Shown here: piece by piece, positions 1-9,112 of the stretch | How the letters are laid out: each line of letters starts with the position of its first letter | Position numbering within the stretch: the first letter of the stretch is position 1 | Source of the DNA: Methylibium sp. | GTDB taxonomy: Bacteria; Pseudomonadota; Gammaproteobacteria; Burkholderiales; Burkholderiaceae_C | Direction of reading: 5' to 3' | Assembly (NCBI GenBank): GCA_013824165.1 | Contig: PNNH01000026.1 | Location: 1 to 64,000, forward strand | Length of the DNA stretch: 64,000 bases | Notes under the pieces: generated by a model | Database searches by the model: none | The model's input: the letters and a program-made list of their open reading frames with translations, nothing else | What the model was told of the DNA's origin: nothing | Program-made: the position numbers and the translations under genes

Positions 1-1
1 A

Positions 2-84
2 GCCAACAAAAGCCTTCTGGCGTCGTTGCCCTGGCTTCCCGTACCTGCAGCCTAGCCAGAACCGCTTCGCTGGCTTTTGTTGGC
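2..84. repeat. Long interrupted inverted repeat at the window edge
   Basis: A perfect 13-bp inverted repeat (GCCAACAAAAGCC at 2-14, its complement at 72-84) encloses a second pair, TTCTGGC at 15-21 and GCCAGAA at 55-61. Together they could form a long bulged stem. It lies just past the stop of the lipoprotein gene at 94, so it may act as a terminator for that operon or be a dispersed repeat of the genome. No tract of Ts follows directly, so the terminator reading is uncertain. Confidence 0.45.
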
Positions 85-93
85 CGCTCTCAT

Positions 94-714
94 TCAACGC
101 GCCTGGCCAGCCCAGCTGTCAATGGCCTGCGCCAGTTGCCACAGCGCGAGCCGATGCGCGGCGGCCAGCGCGTCCGGGCTGGCATCGGCGGTGTCCACGG
201 CCAGCCGCGTCTCGCCGACGCGGGCCGACAGCCCGCCGGCCGGATCGACCAGCACCCAGCGGGCCGACAGCACCACCTGGCGCGGCGCCTGCTCGCCCGC
301 CGCCTCGAACTGGCGCAGCTCGATGCGCAGCTGGCGGTCCACCGTGACGCCCGGCGGCGCAGGTGCGCGCCAGACCTGTTCAGTGCCACGCAGGCGCGCC
401 AGGTCGGCCAGCAGCAGGCGCGGCACGGCGTCGCGCAGCGGCTCGGCCCAGCGGTGGCCTTGCAAGGCCTGCAAGCCGGCACGGCCGCTGGGGATCACCA
501 GCGCATCGCGGTCGAGGTAGTCGGGCAACTGCACCGTCGCCAGCGCCCAGCGCTCGCTGGCTTTCACGCCGGGCGCGGTAGCGCTGCCGGCCGGCGGGTC
601 GGCGCGCAGCTGGTAGAGCTGCACCGGCGGCGAGCTGCCGCAGGCCGCCAGCGCCAGCAGCATCGACAACGCGAGGCCGCCCCTCTTCAGTCGGCACTTG
701 GCTGAATCGGACAT
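94..714 (-). CDS. ABC-type transport auxiliary lipoprotein (PqiC/DUF330-like)
   Basis: Predicted outer-membrane lipoprotein of 206 aa that would complete an Mla/Pqi-type lipid transporter. The N-terminus is a lipoprotein signal: basic start, hydrophobic run and a lipobox ending LAAC around residue 25. The following region (VQLYQLRADPP) matches the start of the ABC_trans_aux (DUF330) domain, as in PqiC. The start at 714 is preferred over an ATG 30 bases upstream because GGAGGGAG lies just before it. It is the last gene of a four-gene unit after permease, ATPase and MCE protein. The family role in binding MCE tunnels at the outer membrane is known; the lipid substrate here is not. Confidence 0.85.
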   Translation of the reverse strand: MSDSAKCRLKRGGLALSMLLALAACGSSPPVQLYQLRADPPAGSATAPGVKASERWALATVQLPDYLDRDALVIPSGRAGLQALQGHRWAEPLRDAVPRLLLADLARLRGTEQVWRAPAPPGVTVDRQLRIELRQFEAAGEQAPRQVVLSARWVLVDPAGGLSARVGETRLAVDTADASPDALAAAHRLALWQLAQAIDSWAGQAR

Positions 715-740
715 CGTGTCTCCCTCCGGTTTCTTTTGCT

Positions 741-1769
741 TCAACGTCGGCCCTTGAGCATGGACTCGGGCTGCTGATCGAGCGTCTCGGACAGCTCGCG
801 CAAGGCGCGAGCCGCGCGGGCCATGTCCTGCAGGCTGCGCTGCAGGTTCTGGCTGAGTGGCGCATCCTCCGCCGTCATGCCGCGCAGCGCAACGGCGGTG
901 GCGGCCAACTCGTCGGCCGAGCGGCGCAGGCTCATCACCAGCGGCGCGTCGGGTGCCATCGTGGCGGCCACGCCTTCGGTGGCGGTATCGATGCGCTTGA
1001 AGGTCTCGTCCACCCGGGCCGCCGCGCGGCTGACATCGAGCATCGCCACACGCGTGGCTTCGGCCGCGCCCTGAGCGCTGTTCAGCACCGGATCGGCCTG
1101 GCGGTTGAGCTTGTCCATCAGGCCGCGCATCTGCGCAGTGGCCTGCGCCACGTCGCGCAGGGTCTGGTGCAGCTCGGGGTTGGCCAGCAGCGCGCGGGTC
1201 GAGCCGGCGATGGCGGAGATGTCGGCCACCAGGCGCTTGATGTCCAGCTCCTCCACCTGGCTGCGCAGCTCCTGGAAGGCGGTGGAGATGGTCGGCACCT
1301 CGTTGGCCAGGCCGGCATCAACACGCAGCGAGCGCTTCTCGGGATGGAAGTCCAGGTCGACGTAGAGCTGGCCAGTCAACAGGCTCTGCGTGGCCAGCTG
1401 CGCGCGCAGGCCGCGCTGCACCAGGGCCGGGATCGCCGCAGCCAGATCGTTGTCGGCGCCCTGGCCAACCACGCTGCGCAGCATCTGACGCTCCAGCTCG
1501 GCGTACACCGGGATCACCACGCGGTCGCCCGACTTGTCGTAGGCCAGGCCGATCTCCGACACACTGCCCAGGCGCACGCCGCGGAACACCACCGGCGCGC
1601 CAATCTGCAGGCCGTAGATCGAGCCGCCGAAGTGCATCACCACCACCTGTTTGCGCGTCCACAGCTGGCCGCCCGCCAGCACCACAACGGCCAGAAACAG
1701 CAGCACCAGCGCGCCGACCACGAATAGGCCCAGCAGAGCCGGATTGCCTTTGCGGCGAGCGCTGCTCAT
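741..1769 (-). CDS. MlaD-family (MCE domain) lipid-transport protein
   Basis: Periplasmic substrate-binding component of a lipid ABC transporter, 342 aa. One N-terminal transmembrane helix (about residues 13-35) anchors it in the inner membrane. The MCE domain follows (about residues 40-120), with the characteristic stretch around GLQIGAPVVFRGVRLGSV. The rest is a long, largely helical tail (about 150-335) rich in Ala, Arg and Leu, of the kind that builds a tunnel in PqiB/MlaD-type proteins. It overlaps the stop of the ATPase gene by four bases, so the two are translationally coupled. It is longer than E. coli MlaD (about 180 aa) and lacks the multiple MCE domains of PqiB, so it is closer to the single-MCE, long-tail class. 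Confidence 0.9.
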   Translation of the reverse strand: MSSARRKGNPALLGLFVVGALVLLFLAVVVLAGGQLWTRKQVVVMHFGGSIYGLQIGAPVVFRGVRLGSVSEIGLAYDKSGDRVVIPVYAELERQMLRSVVGQGADNDLAAAIPALVQRGLRAQLATQSLLTGQLYVDLDFHPEKRSLRVDAGLANEVPTISTAFQELRSQVEELDIKRLVADISAIAGSTRALLANPELHQTLRDVAQATAQMRGLMDKLNRQADPVLNSAQGAAEATRVAMLDVSRAAARVDETFKRIDTATEGVAATMAPDAPLVMSLRRSADELAATAVALRGMTAEDAPLSQNLQRSLQDMARAARALRELSETLDQQPESMLKGRR

Positions 1770-2527
1770 GCCGGAACTCCGCGGCGCAGGAACTCACGCA
1801 CGCCCGGCGGCCCGTGGTCGAGCAGGGCCTGGGGACTGTCCAGCGCAGACATGGTCTTCTCCTTGGCATCGAGGAACAGCGCGCGGTCGGCCACCGCGAA
1901 GATGCTGTGCAGCTCATGGCTGACCAGCACCACCGTCGTGCCCAGATGATCGCGCAGGTTGAGGATCAGCTCGTCCAGGCGCGCCGCACTGAGCGGATCG
2001 AGGCCGGCCGAGGGTTCATCCAGAAACAGCAGCGGCGGATCGAGCGCCATGGCGCGGGCAATCGCGGCACGCTTTCGCATGCCACCGCTGAGCGCCGCCG
2101 GCGACAGATCAAAGCTGCCGTCCAGCCCCACCAGCGCCAGCTTGAAGCGCGCCACCGTCTCGATCTCGGCCTCGCTCAAGGCGGTGAACTCGCGCAGCGG
2201 CAGCATCACGTTCTCGCCCACGCTCATCGAGCTCCACAGCGCGCCGGCCTGGAACATCACGCCGAAGCCGCGCTGCAGGCGCTCCAACTCTCGCTCATCG
2301 GCCAGCGCCAGATCGAGACCAGCATGGCAGACGCTGCCCTGCGCCGCCGGCTGCAGGCCGATCAGCGCGCGCAGCAGCGTGCTCTTGCCGCAGCCGCTGC
2401 CGCCCATCAGCACCAGGATCTCGCCGCGCCGCAGCTCGAAATTCAGGCCGCGCATCACCAGCTTGTCGCCATAGGCGAGCGTCAGGTCGCGCACCTCGAT
2501 CAGCGGCGGGGGTGTCGGGTCGTCCAT
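1766..2527 (-). CDS. MlaF-family ABC transporter ATP-binding protein
   Basis: Cytoplasmic ATPase of the lipid transporter, 253 aa. Walker A is GGSGCGKST (about residues 43-51), the ABC signature is LSGGMRKR, Walker B is LLFLDEPSAGLDP, and the switch histidine lies in LVSHELHS. The LSGGM form with GLDP is typical of MlaF/Ttg2A proteins. The start at 2527 overlaps the permease stop as ATGA; an upstream in-frame ATG at 2584 would lie deep inside the permease gene and is disfavoured. It pairs with the MlaE-type permease encoded immediately upstream. Confidence 0.92.
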   Translation of the reverse strand: MDDPTPPPLIEVRDLTLAYGDKLVMRGLNFELRRGEILVLMGGSGCGKSTLLRALIGLQPAAQGSVCHAGLDLALADERELERLQRGFGVMFQAGALWSSMSVGENVMLPLREFTALSEAEIETVARFKLALVGLDGSFDLSPAALSGGMRKRAAIARAMALDPPLLFLDEPSAGLDPLSAARLDELILNLRDHLGTTVVLVSHELHSIFAVADRALFLDAKEKTMSALDSPQALLDHGPPGVREFLRRGVPA

Positions 2528-3627
2528 CACCAGTCCAGCTTCTGGAACATGATGGTCAGCGCCGAGGCGGCGACCGTGATCCACACGATGGCCTGCACCA
2601 CCGCGGCGGTGGTGGCATCACCCACGGCCTGCGCACTGCGGCCCGCATTCATGCCCTGGCGGCAACCGGCCAGCGCGACCAGCAACGCATAGACCGTGCC
2701 CTTGAACAGGCCGATGCCCAGGTGCGCAAAGGTCAGCGACTCGCGCGAGCGGCTGAGATATTCGAAGGGCTCCAGATCGAAGATGCCCACCGCCACCGCC
2801 AGGCCGGCGGCACAGCCCACCAGCGCCGCATAGGCGGTCAGCAGCGGTGCCATCAACGTCATCGCCAGCACGCGCGGCAGCACCAGATGCTCGACCGGGT
2901 TCAGTCCCATCGAGCGCAGCGCATCGACTTCTTCATTGGCCTGCATGCTGCCCAGCTGCGCCGCGAAGGCCGCGCCGACCCGGCCGGCCAGGATCACGCC
3001 GGTCATCAGCGCCGCCACCTCGCGCACCACGCCCACGGTCACCAGATCGGCCATGTAGATGTGCGCGCCGAAGCGCTGCAGCTGGGCCGCGCCCATATAG
3101 GCAATGATCAGCCCGACCAGCCCGCAGACCAGGGACACGATGCCCAGGCTGGCCGGCCCGGTGGCCTGCAGCTGGAACATCAGGTCGGAGCGGCGCATCG
3201 CGCTGCGCCCGCGCAGGGCCCGCGCCGCGGCCTGTAGCACCTCGCCGATGAAGACCAGCGTGGTGCGCGCGCGCCGCAGCCGCAGGCTCATGTGTCGGCC
3301 GATCTGCACCAGCAGGCCCTCGGGCGGCGCCAGGCGCAGCGGCGCGCCCTCGCCGGCCAGTTTCAGCACCTCGCGCAGGCCCTCTGGCAGGCCGGCGATG
3401 TCCAGGCGCAGGCCCCGGTCGGCGGCCAGGGCCCACAACGCGGCGGCCAGGCCACTGTCGTAATCCGTTAGGCGGCTGGTGTCGATACTGAGGCTCTGGC
3501 CTGCTGGCAGATCGGCTGGCGGCGGCGGCAGCTGCGCCCGGCCGCGCCAGTCGCCGCTGAGCTGAAGCTGCAGGCCGCCGGACTGGGTGAGCCATTGCGC
3601 TTCGGCTGCCACCATGTCGGGACTCAT
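2527..3627 (-). CDS. MlaE-family permease with N-terminal STAS-like region
   Basis: Inner-membrane permease of the lipid ABC transporter, about 366 aa. The C-terminal two thirds is a classic MlaE domain with several helices and the conserved segment around GRVGAAFAAQLGSMQANEEVDAL. The first 110 or so residues are soluble and read like a STAS/MlaB domain (strand-rich, with a DTSRLTDYDSG segment), so MlaB and MlaE functions appear fused. The start is uncertain: ATGs at 3627 and 3615 both fit and neither has a strong Shine-Dalgarno; an ATG at 3777 would add 50 low-complexity residues. First gene of the unit, divergent from glycerol kinase. Confidence 0.87.
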   Translation of the reverse strand: MSPDMVAAEAQWLTQSGGLQLQLSGDWRGRAQLPPPPADLPAGQSLSIDTSRLTDYDSGLAAALWALAADRGLRLDIAGLPEGLREVLKLAGEGAPLRLAPPEGLLVQIGRHMSLRLRRARTTLVFIGEVLQAAARALRGRSAMRRSDLMFQLQATGPASLGIVSLVCGLVGLIIAYMGAAQLQRFGAHIYMADLVTVGVVREVAALMTGVILAGRVGAAFAAQLGSMQANEEVDALRSMGLNPVEHLVLPRVLAMTLMAPLLTAYAALVGCAAGLAVAVGIFDLEPFEYLSRSRESLTFAHLGIGLFKGTVYALLVALAGCRQGMNAGRSAQAVGDATTAAVVQAIVWITVAASALTIMFQKLDW

Positions 3628-3861
3628 GGCCGGCGCCCCGGCCTGCCGGACGAAGCCGACACAAGCAGCCAGCGCCGCGCGGGCGCAAAAAACACTGGGC
3701 CGGCAATCGAGAAGGGCATCCTGATGGCAAGGCGTGGTGGACAGCTTTGCATTCTCAGCCCGAAATCGCGTCCACAACCATGACGTCGCTCATAAACTCT
3801 TGGCGCCGCAAGCAGCGGACGGATCGCCAGCCTGATCGCCAAATAGCCGAAGAGAACACCG

Positions 3862-5358
3862 ATGACCTATCTGCTCGCCCTCGACCAGGGCACTTCCAGC
3901 TCGCGCGCCATCGTCTTCAACGCCGAGGGCACCATCGTCGCGATGGCGCAGCAGGAGTTCCGCCAGATCTTTCCGCAGCCGGGCTGGGTCGAGCATGACG
4001 CGATGGAGATCTGGCAGACCCAGCTGGCCTGCGCCCGCGATGCGCTGACCAAGGCCGGACTTCGAGCCGCCGACATCCGCGCCATCGGCATCACCAACCA
4101 GCGCGAGACCACGGTGGTGTGGAACCGCAAGACCGGTGCGCCCATCCACCACGCCATCGTCTGGCAGGACCGCCGCACCGAACCGACTTGCGTGCGCCTG
4201 CGCGAACAGCCCGGCCTGGCCGAGCGCGTGCGCGAGACCACCGGCCTGGTGATCGACCCCTACTTCTCCGGCACCAAGCTGAAATGGATCCTCGACCATG
4301 TGCCCGGCGCGCGTGCGCAGGCCGAGGCCGGCGAGCTGGCCTTCGGCACGGTGGACAGCTGGCTGCTGTGGCAGCTGACGGGCGGCCAGGTGCATGCCAC
4401 CGATGTCAGCAATGCAGCGCGCACCATGCTGTTCGATGTGCGGCGCAATGAATGGAGCGATGCGATGCTGGCCGCGCTGGACATCCCGCGCGCGGTGTTG
4501 CCCGAGGTGTTCCCCTCGGCGCACCCCTTCGGCAAAACACATGCCGAGCATCTGGGCGGCGAGATCCTGATCGGCGGCATCGCCGGCGACCAACAGGCGG
4601 CGCTGTTCGGCCAGGCCTGCTTCACGGCCGGCATGGCCAAGAACACCTATGGCACCGGCTGCTTCATGCTGATGCACACCGGCGCACAGTTCCGCAGCTC
4701 GGCCAACGGCCTGATCACCACGGCCGCCGCGCAGCACGACAGCCGGCCCGCCTATGCGCTGGAAGGCAGCGTCTTCATCGGCGGTGCGGTGGTTCAGTGG
4801 CTGCGCGACGGACTGCACGCGATCAAGTCCAGCAGCGAGGTGCAGCGCTTGGCCGAGAGCGTGCCGGATGCCGGCGGCGTGATGTTCGTGCCGGCCTTCA
4901 CCGGCCTGGGTGCGCCCTACTGGAATGCCGACGCGCGCGGCGCCATCGTCGGCCTGTCGCGCGGCACCACCGTGGCGCACATCGCGCGCGCAGCGTTGGA
5001 GAGCATTGCGTTCCAGAGTACGGCCCTGCTGCAGGCGATGAGCAAGGACGCCATCGCGGCCGGCGGCGCGCCGGTCACCGAACTACGCGTGGACGGCGGC
5101 GCCTGCGCCAACGATCTGCTGATGCAGTTCCAGGCCGACCTGCTGGGCATTCCGGTGCTGCGCCCCAAGGTCACCGAGACCACCGCGCTGGGCGCGGCCT
5201 ATCTGGCAGGTCTGAGCAGCGGCGTCTACAGCGGTCTCGATGAGCTGTCCGCCAAGTGGCAGGCCGAACGGGTCTTCCATCCCACGATGCCGCGCGAGCG
5301 TGCCGCGGCCCTGATGGCCGGCTGGGAACGTGCGGTGCGGCAGACTGTGGCCGACTGA
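3862..5358 (+). CDS. glpK: Glycerol kinase
   Basis: Phosphorylates glycerol to sn-glycerol 3-phosphate with ATP in the cytoplasm. The 498-aa length is the family norm. The N-terminal phosphate-binding loop DQGTSSSRA, the motif [10 protein letters not shown], the substrate region WQDRRT, and the later GTYGTGCF-type and [10 protein letters not shown] motifs are all present, as is the second ATPase segment [17 protein letters not shown]. The start follows a purine-rich GAAGAGA. No glpF or glpD lies next to it, so it looks like a single-gene unit, transcribed away from the lipid transporter. Very confident assignment. Confidence 0.97.
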   Translation: MTYLLALDQGTSSSRAIVFNAEGTIVAMAQQEFRQIFPQPGWVEHDAMEIWQTQLACARDALTKAGLRAADIRAIGITNQRETTVVWNRKTGAPIHHAIVWQDRRTEPTCVRLREQPGLAERVRETTGLVIDPYFSGTKLKWILDHVPGARAQAEAGELAFGTVDSWLLWQLTGGQVHATDVSNAARTMLFDVRRNEWSDAMLAALDIPRAVLPEVFPSAHPFGKTHAEHLGGEILIGGIAGDQQAALFGQACFTAGMAKNTYGTGCFMLMHTGAQFRSSANGLITTAAAQHDSRPAYALEGSVFIGGAVVQWLRDGLHAIKSSSEVQRLAESVPDAGGVMFVPAFTGLGAPYWNADARGAIVGLSRGTTVAHIARAALESIAFQSTALLQAMSKDAIAAGGAPVTELRVDGGACANDLLMQFQADLLGIPVLRPKVTETTALGAAYLAGLSSGVYSGLDELSAKWQAERVFHPTMPRERAAALMAGWERAVRQTVAD

Positions 5359-5477
5359 GGTCAGCCCGAGCAGGTCGACAGAACAGGGGATTCCGATCAG
5401 CAGGCAGGCGGCCTAGCATCCGCGCCCAGCAGGGTCGGTGGCGCATGGGGCGCCGCAGCGCTGCCAAGGAGATCTCG

Positions 5478-6029
5478 ATGCGTCGACCAGTCCTGACCCC
5501 GCTGCGCTTGCAGTCGATCCTGCCAGCCCTGCTGATCCTGCTGCCCGCGGTGGCGCCCGCCGCATCGGCTGACGAGATCGCCCGCGGCGGCTATCTGGTG
5601 CGGGCCATGGGCTGCGCGGATTGCCACACGCCGATGACGATGGGGCCGCAAGGGCCGGCGCCGGACTTCGCGCGCGGCCTGTCCGGCCATCCGGAAGGCA
5701 TGGCGCTGCCCCCGGCGCCAGCACCGCAAGGCCCTTGGGGCTGGGGTGGCGCACTCAGCAAGACGGCCTTCTGGGGGCCATGGGGCACCAGCTACGCCAG
5801 CAATCTGACGCCGGATGCCACTGGTCTGGGCAGTTGGACCGAAGCCCAGTTCATCGGCTCGATCCGCAGTGGCAAGCACCGCGGCAGCGGTCGTCCGGTC
5901 GCGCCGCCGATGCCCTGGCCAGCCTTCAGCCAGCTGAACGATGCCGATCTGAAGGCCATGTTCGCCTACTTGATGGCGCAGCCGGCCGTGCGCAACGAAG
6001 TGCCGGCTTACCAGCCGCCAGCGAAGTAG
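5478..6029 (+). CDS. Secreted c-type cytochrome (single heme)
   Basis: Predicted periplasmic cytochrome c of 183 aa. A Sec signal peptide covers about residues 1-34. One heme site, CADCH, follows at about residue 50, and a likely axial methionine sits in the PPMPWPAF segment about 100 residues later, before a C-terminal helix (LKAMFAYLM). The layout resembles the small cytochrome subunits that accept electrons from dehydrogenases. AAGGAGAT lies just before the ATG and fixes the start. It sits about 120 bp after glpK, with no obvious partner dehydrogenase beside it, so its electron donor cannot be inferred. Confidence 0.85.
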   Translation: MRRPVLTPLRLQSILPALLILLPAVAPAASADEIARGGYLVRAMGCADCHTPMTMGPQGPAPDFARGLSGHPEGMALPPAPAPQGPWGWGGALSKTAFWGPWGTSYASNLTPDATGLGSWTEAQFIGSIRSGKHRGSGRPVAPPMPWPAFSQLNDADLKAMFAYLMAQPAVRNEVPAYQPPAK

Positions 6030-6062
6030 CCGCAGCTCACACCGCAAACCTGCATTGAGAAA

Positions 6063-6117
6063 ACCGCCGCGCCTTGCGGCAGCGGCGGTCCTGGGGAGGC
6101 AGGCACCCAAAGGTGCC
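6063..6117 (-). terminator. Terminator hairpins after the TonB receptor gene
   Basis: Read on the minus strand, an 8-bp stem (ACCGCCGC paired with GCGGCGGT at 6063-6089) is followed by TTTTC. This is a reasonable intrinsic terminator for the receptor gene ending at 6131. A second small hairpin, GGCACC/GGTGCC with a CAAA loop (6102-6117), precedes it. The stem is strong but the T tract is short. Confidence 0.6.
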
Positions 6118-6130
6118 CGCGCATCACGAG

Positions 6131-8881
6131 TTACTTGAACTGATAGCTGGCCGTGGCGTACCAGAAGCGGCCACGCGGATCGGCAAACGAGCCCGCAAAG
6201 CCTGCCGCGTGCGAGCCATAGCTCGACGAGGCGACGAACGGCGGCTCCTTGTCGAACAGGTTGCGCGCGCCGACGGTGAGCTTCAGGTTCTTGAAGCCAC
6301 GGTAGCCGACCGACATGTTCCAGCGGTTGGTGTCCTTGACCTGGTACGGCGCATCGACGCCCAGATTGGTGTTCACCAGCGCGGCCGATTCGGTCCAGCC
6401 CTTGGTGTACACGTTCTCCAGCGACACGTTCCACTGGTTCAGCGACCAGTCGAAGCCCAGCGTGTGCTGCCACGTCGGCACCGGCGCATTGCCACCTGCC
6501 GATTGGCCGGCGTAGTCGGTGTAGGGCGTGTCCTTGCCGTTCTGCTGCTCCCAGTTCAGCACATGGGTGCCGTTGAAGCTCACACCCAGCTTGCCCATCG
6601 TGCCCAGTTCGAAGCTGGTGCGCACGTCGAGGTCGATGCCCGAGGTCTTCAGTCCGCCCAGGTTCTCCACCGGCGTCTCGATGTAGGAGATGAAGCCGGC
6701 CGAGGTGCGCTTCACACGGCTCTTGTACTTGTTGTACAGGGCCATGTCGGTCATCAGCGTGTCGCCGCTGATCAGGCCGATCTGGTCGCTCTTGCGGATG
6801 TTCCAGTAGTCCAGTGCGACGCTCAGATTGCGCATCGGCTCGAACACCATGCCGAAGGCGAACTGCTTGCTCTTCTCGGGCTTGAGGTTCTTGTCGCTGG
6901 AGAGCTGCACATTGAACTGCGTGTTGCACAGCGGGCTGTCGGCCTTGCCGGCCGGGCAATCCGGATCGACCTGCGGATCGGCTGTGTTGGTGTTGGACAC
7001 CGGTGCGTTGACATCCCACAGCGTCGGCGCGCGGAAGCCGGTGCCGGCGCTGGCGCGCAGCAGCAGTTCCTTGCTCGGCTGCACGCGCAGGGCCAGGCGC
7101 GGGTTGAAGCTGCCGCCGAAGTCGCTGTACTTGTCATAGCGCGCCGCGGCGGTCAGCTCAACACCCTTCATGAAGGGCATCGACAACTCGGTGTAGACCG
7201 CATAGATGTTGCGGCTGGCGCTCGTGGTCGGAACCGAGCCTTCACCACCAATGTGCGAGCCCTTGGAGTACTCGGCATTGGTGGGCCGGTCGTCGGCCTT
7301 TTCCTTGCGCAGGTCGGTGCCGACGGCGATCGCCATCGCGCCGCCATCCAGCTTGCCCAGTTCACGGCTGGCCTTGGCATCGAAGGCCATCACGGTGCCC
7401 TTGGACTTGCGCACCTCGCCGGTCAGCGCCGCCTTGGCCAGCTCGGCCAGGCCGGCGGCGTCATTCGGGCCGAAGGGGTTGACGTTGCCGGTGCGCAACG
7501 CCTTCAGATACGGTTCCTGCAGCAGGTAGCCGCTGTAGACCAGGGTGCCGCGCGCCTGCGCGAGGTTAAGGCCAATGTCGTAGTCCCAGCCATTGAACAG
7601 GCCGGTGGCGCCAACCACCATGCGGTACTGCTCGTTGGTGTTGTCGCTGACGCGGTTGCCGACGTCGACCGAACGCGTGGCGATCTCCGCAAAGCCGTCG
7701 CCATCCGCATCCCAGTCCGCTGCGGTGTAGCCCAGGCGGGTCAGCAGCGCGGTCGGGAAGTAGCGGCTGCTGGTAGGCATCAGCACGTTCGGATAGTTGC
7801 CGTCGGGCTGCACCTTCATCGCCGAGCCATCGATAGGCGTGGCGGCGACGCGGCCGATGGTCGCGTTGCGGGCGATCGAGCCCTCGACGAAGAACTGGTG
7901 GTCCGCGTTGACGCGGAAGGTGCCGCGGCCGAAGAAATCAGTCTTGGTGCTGTCCGGCAGGTTGTCCAGCATGGCCGCGTAGATGGCGCGGCAGCGCCTG
8001 AGCGGGTCACCGCTGGGCGTGGTGGCGCCAGCAGGCGCCTGGATCACCGTGGTGGCCGGATCGCAGGCCGCCATATTGGCGCCCGGGTTGCTGTAGGCGC
8101 CGGGGGTGATGCCCAGGTCCATCAGGCGGCCCGGGAAGGCGCGGAACGAGGTCGGGGGAATCGAGCCCGGCACCTCGGTGGCATGGCGCCAGTACAGGCC
8201 CTGGTCGATGGCCTGGATGCGGGTCTGCTTCTTGACGTTGCCGGTCAGCAGCAGGTTGTAGCCGTCCTTGATCAGGTCGCCCTGGCCATAGGCCAGCGTG
8301 ACGCCGGTCTCGCGGCCGCCGACGCCGTCTTCGGTGTCGCCATAGCGGGCCGACAGCTCGCCATTGCGGTAGTCCTTGCGCGTGATGAAGTTGATCACGC
8401 CGCCCACGGCGTCGGTGCCGTAGATGGCAGAGGCGCCGTCGCGCAGCACTTCGATGCGGTCGATGGCGGCAAAGGGAATGCTGTTCAGGTCCACCGCGAC
8501 CGAGCCGCCGATGGAGCCGAAGGGGTGGCCAGCCAGACGGCGGCCGTTCAGCAGCACCAGCGTCGAGTTGGGGCCGAGGCCGCGCATATTGGCATTGCTG
8601 GTGGCATAGCCGGCGCCCTGGGTCGAATCCGACACCAGGCCCGAGATGCCGGAGACGCGGCGCAGGATGTCCTCGACATTGGTGGCACCGCTCTTCTCGA
8701 TCTGCTCGCGGGTCACCACGGTGACCGGCAGTGCCGTCTCGGACTCCAGTCGCTTGATCGACGAGCCGGTGACGGTGACGCGCTCCAGTGCGGCTTGGGC
8801 CAGCGCTTGCGGGATGTAGCTCAGGGCGACGCTGCCAAAAGCCAGCGCCAGTGCCCGGCTCAGCCGGGATGTTCTCAACAT
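6131..8881 (-). CDS. TonB-dependent outer-membrane receptor
   Basis: Outer-membrane active-transport porin of 916 aa. A signal peptide ends near ALAQA (about residue 30). The N-terminal plug starts with a TonB-box-like ERVTVTGS and carries the motifs GATNVEDILRRVSG, NMRGLGPNSTLVLLNGRR and IERIEVLRDGASAIYGTDAVGGVINF. The 22-strand barrel ends in the aromatic YQFK, as expected for BAM recognition. The short RRLAGHP and DAVGGV segments resemble receptors for carbohydrates or peptides rather than catecholate siderophores, but the ligand is not predictable. GAGAGGAGTG precedes the start. It is followed by hairpin terminators and appears monocistronic. Confidence 0.93.
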   Translation of the reverse strand: MLRTSRLSRALALAFGSVALSYIPQALAQAALERVTVTGSSIKRLESETALPVTVVTREQIEKSGATNVEDILRRVSGISGLVSDSTQGAGYATSNANMRGLGPNSTLVLLNGRRLAGHPFGSIGGSVAVDLNSIPFAAIDRIEVLRDGASAIYGTDAVGGVINFITRKDYRNGELSARYGDTEDGVGGRETGVTLAYGQGDLIKDGYNLLLTGNVKKQTRIQAIDQGLYWRHATEVPGSIPPTSFRAFPGRLMDLGITPGAYSNPGANMAACDPATTVIQAPAGATTPSGDPLRRCRAIYAAMLDNLPDSTKTDFFGRGTFRVNADHQFFVEGSIARNATIGRVAATPIDGSAMKVQPDGNYPNVLMPTSSRYFPTALLTRLGYTAADWDADGDGFAEIATRSVDVGNRVSDNTNEQYRMVVGATGLFNGWDYDIGLNLAQARGTLVYSGYLLQEPYLKALRTGNVNPFGPNDAAGLAELAKAALTGEVRKSKGTVMAFDAKASRELGKLDGGAMAIAVGTDLRKEKADDRPTNAEYSKGSHIGGEGSVPTTSASRNIYAVYTELSMPFMKGVELTAAARYDKYSDFGGSFNPRLALRVQPSKELLLRASAGTGFRAPTLWDVNAPVSNTNTADPQVDPDCPAGKADSPLCNTQFNVQLSSDKNLKPEKSKQFAFGMVFEPMRNLSVALDYWNIRKSDQIGLISGDTLMTDMALYNKYKSRVKRTSAGFISYIETPVENLGGLKTSGIDLDVRTSFELGTMGKLGVSFNGTHVLNWEQQNGKDTPYTDYAGQSAGGNAPVPTWQHTLGFDWSLNQWNVSLENVYTKGWTESAALVNTNLGVDAPYQVKDTNRWNMSVGYRGFKNLKLTVGARNLFDKEPPFVASSSYGSHAAGFAGSFADPRGRFWYATASYQFK

Positions 8882-9066
8882 GGGTTCACTCCTCTCGTTG
8901 CAACAGGGTTTGCTGCTTCAGCGGGACGGGCCACGCGCGGTAGCGGGTGGCCGGGTCCGGTTCTTTGAAGTTCGCGCAGGGATTCTTTGCCCCAAGGTGA
9001 CAGGGGCCGATCAGGCAAACCCTGCCGTTGCGGAAGCGCATCAGCGAAGAGGGGATCCCATACAAA

Positions 9067-9082
9067 CGGCACTTGCGTGCCG
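9067..9082 (-). terminator. Possible terminator of the manganese exporter gene
   Basis: A perfect 6-bp stem, CGGCAC/GTGCCG with a four-base loop, lies 30 bases past the exporter stop. On the minus strand it is followed by TTTGTA. The stem is short, so this is a weak call. The rest of the stretch between 8882 and 9112 holds the receptor's leader and no gene I can see. Confidence 0.35.
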
Positions 9083-9112
9083 ATGTTTTGTGGCGTTAGG
9101 GCTGTGGCGGGC

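Noticed and set aside
6074..8968. A very long open frame on the plus strand opposite the TonB receptor gene (about 960 codons).
   Set aside because: Its translation is His/Gln/Arg-rich and without domains; it is the antisense shadow caused by high GC third positions of the receptor gene.
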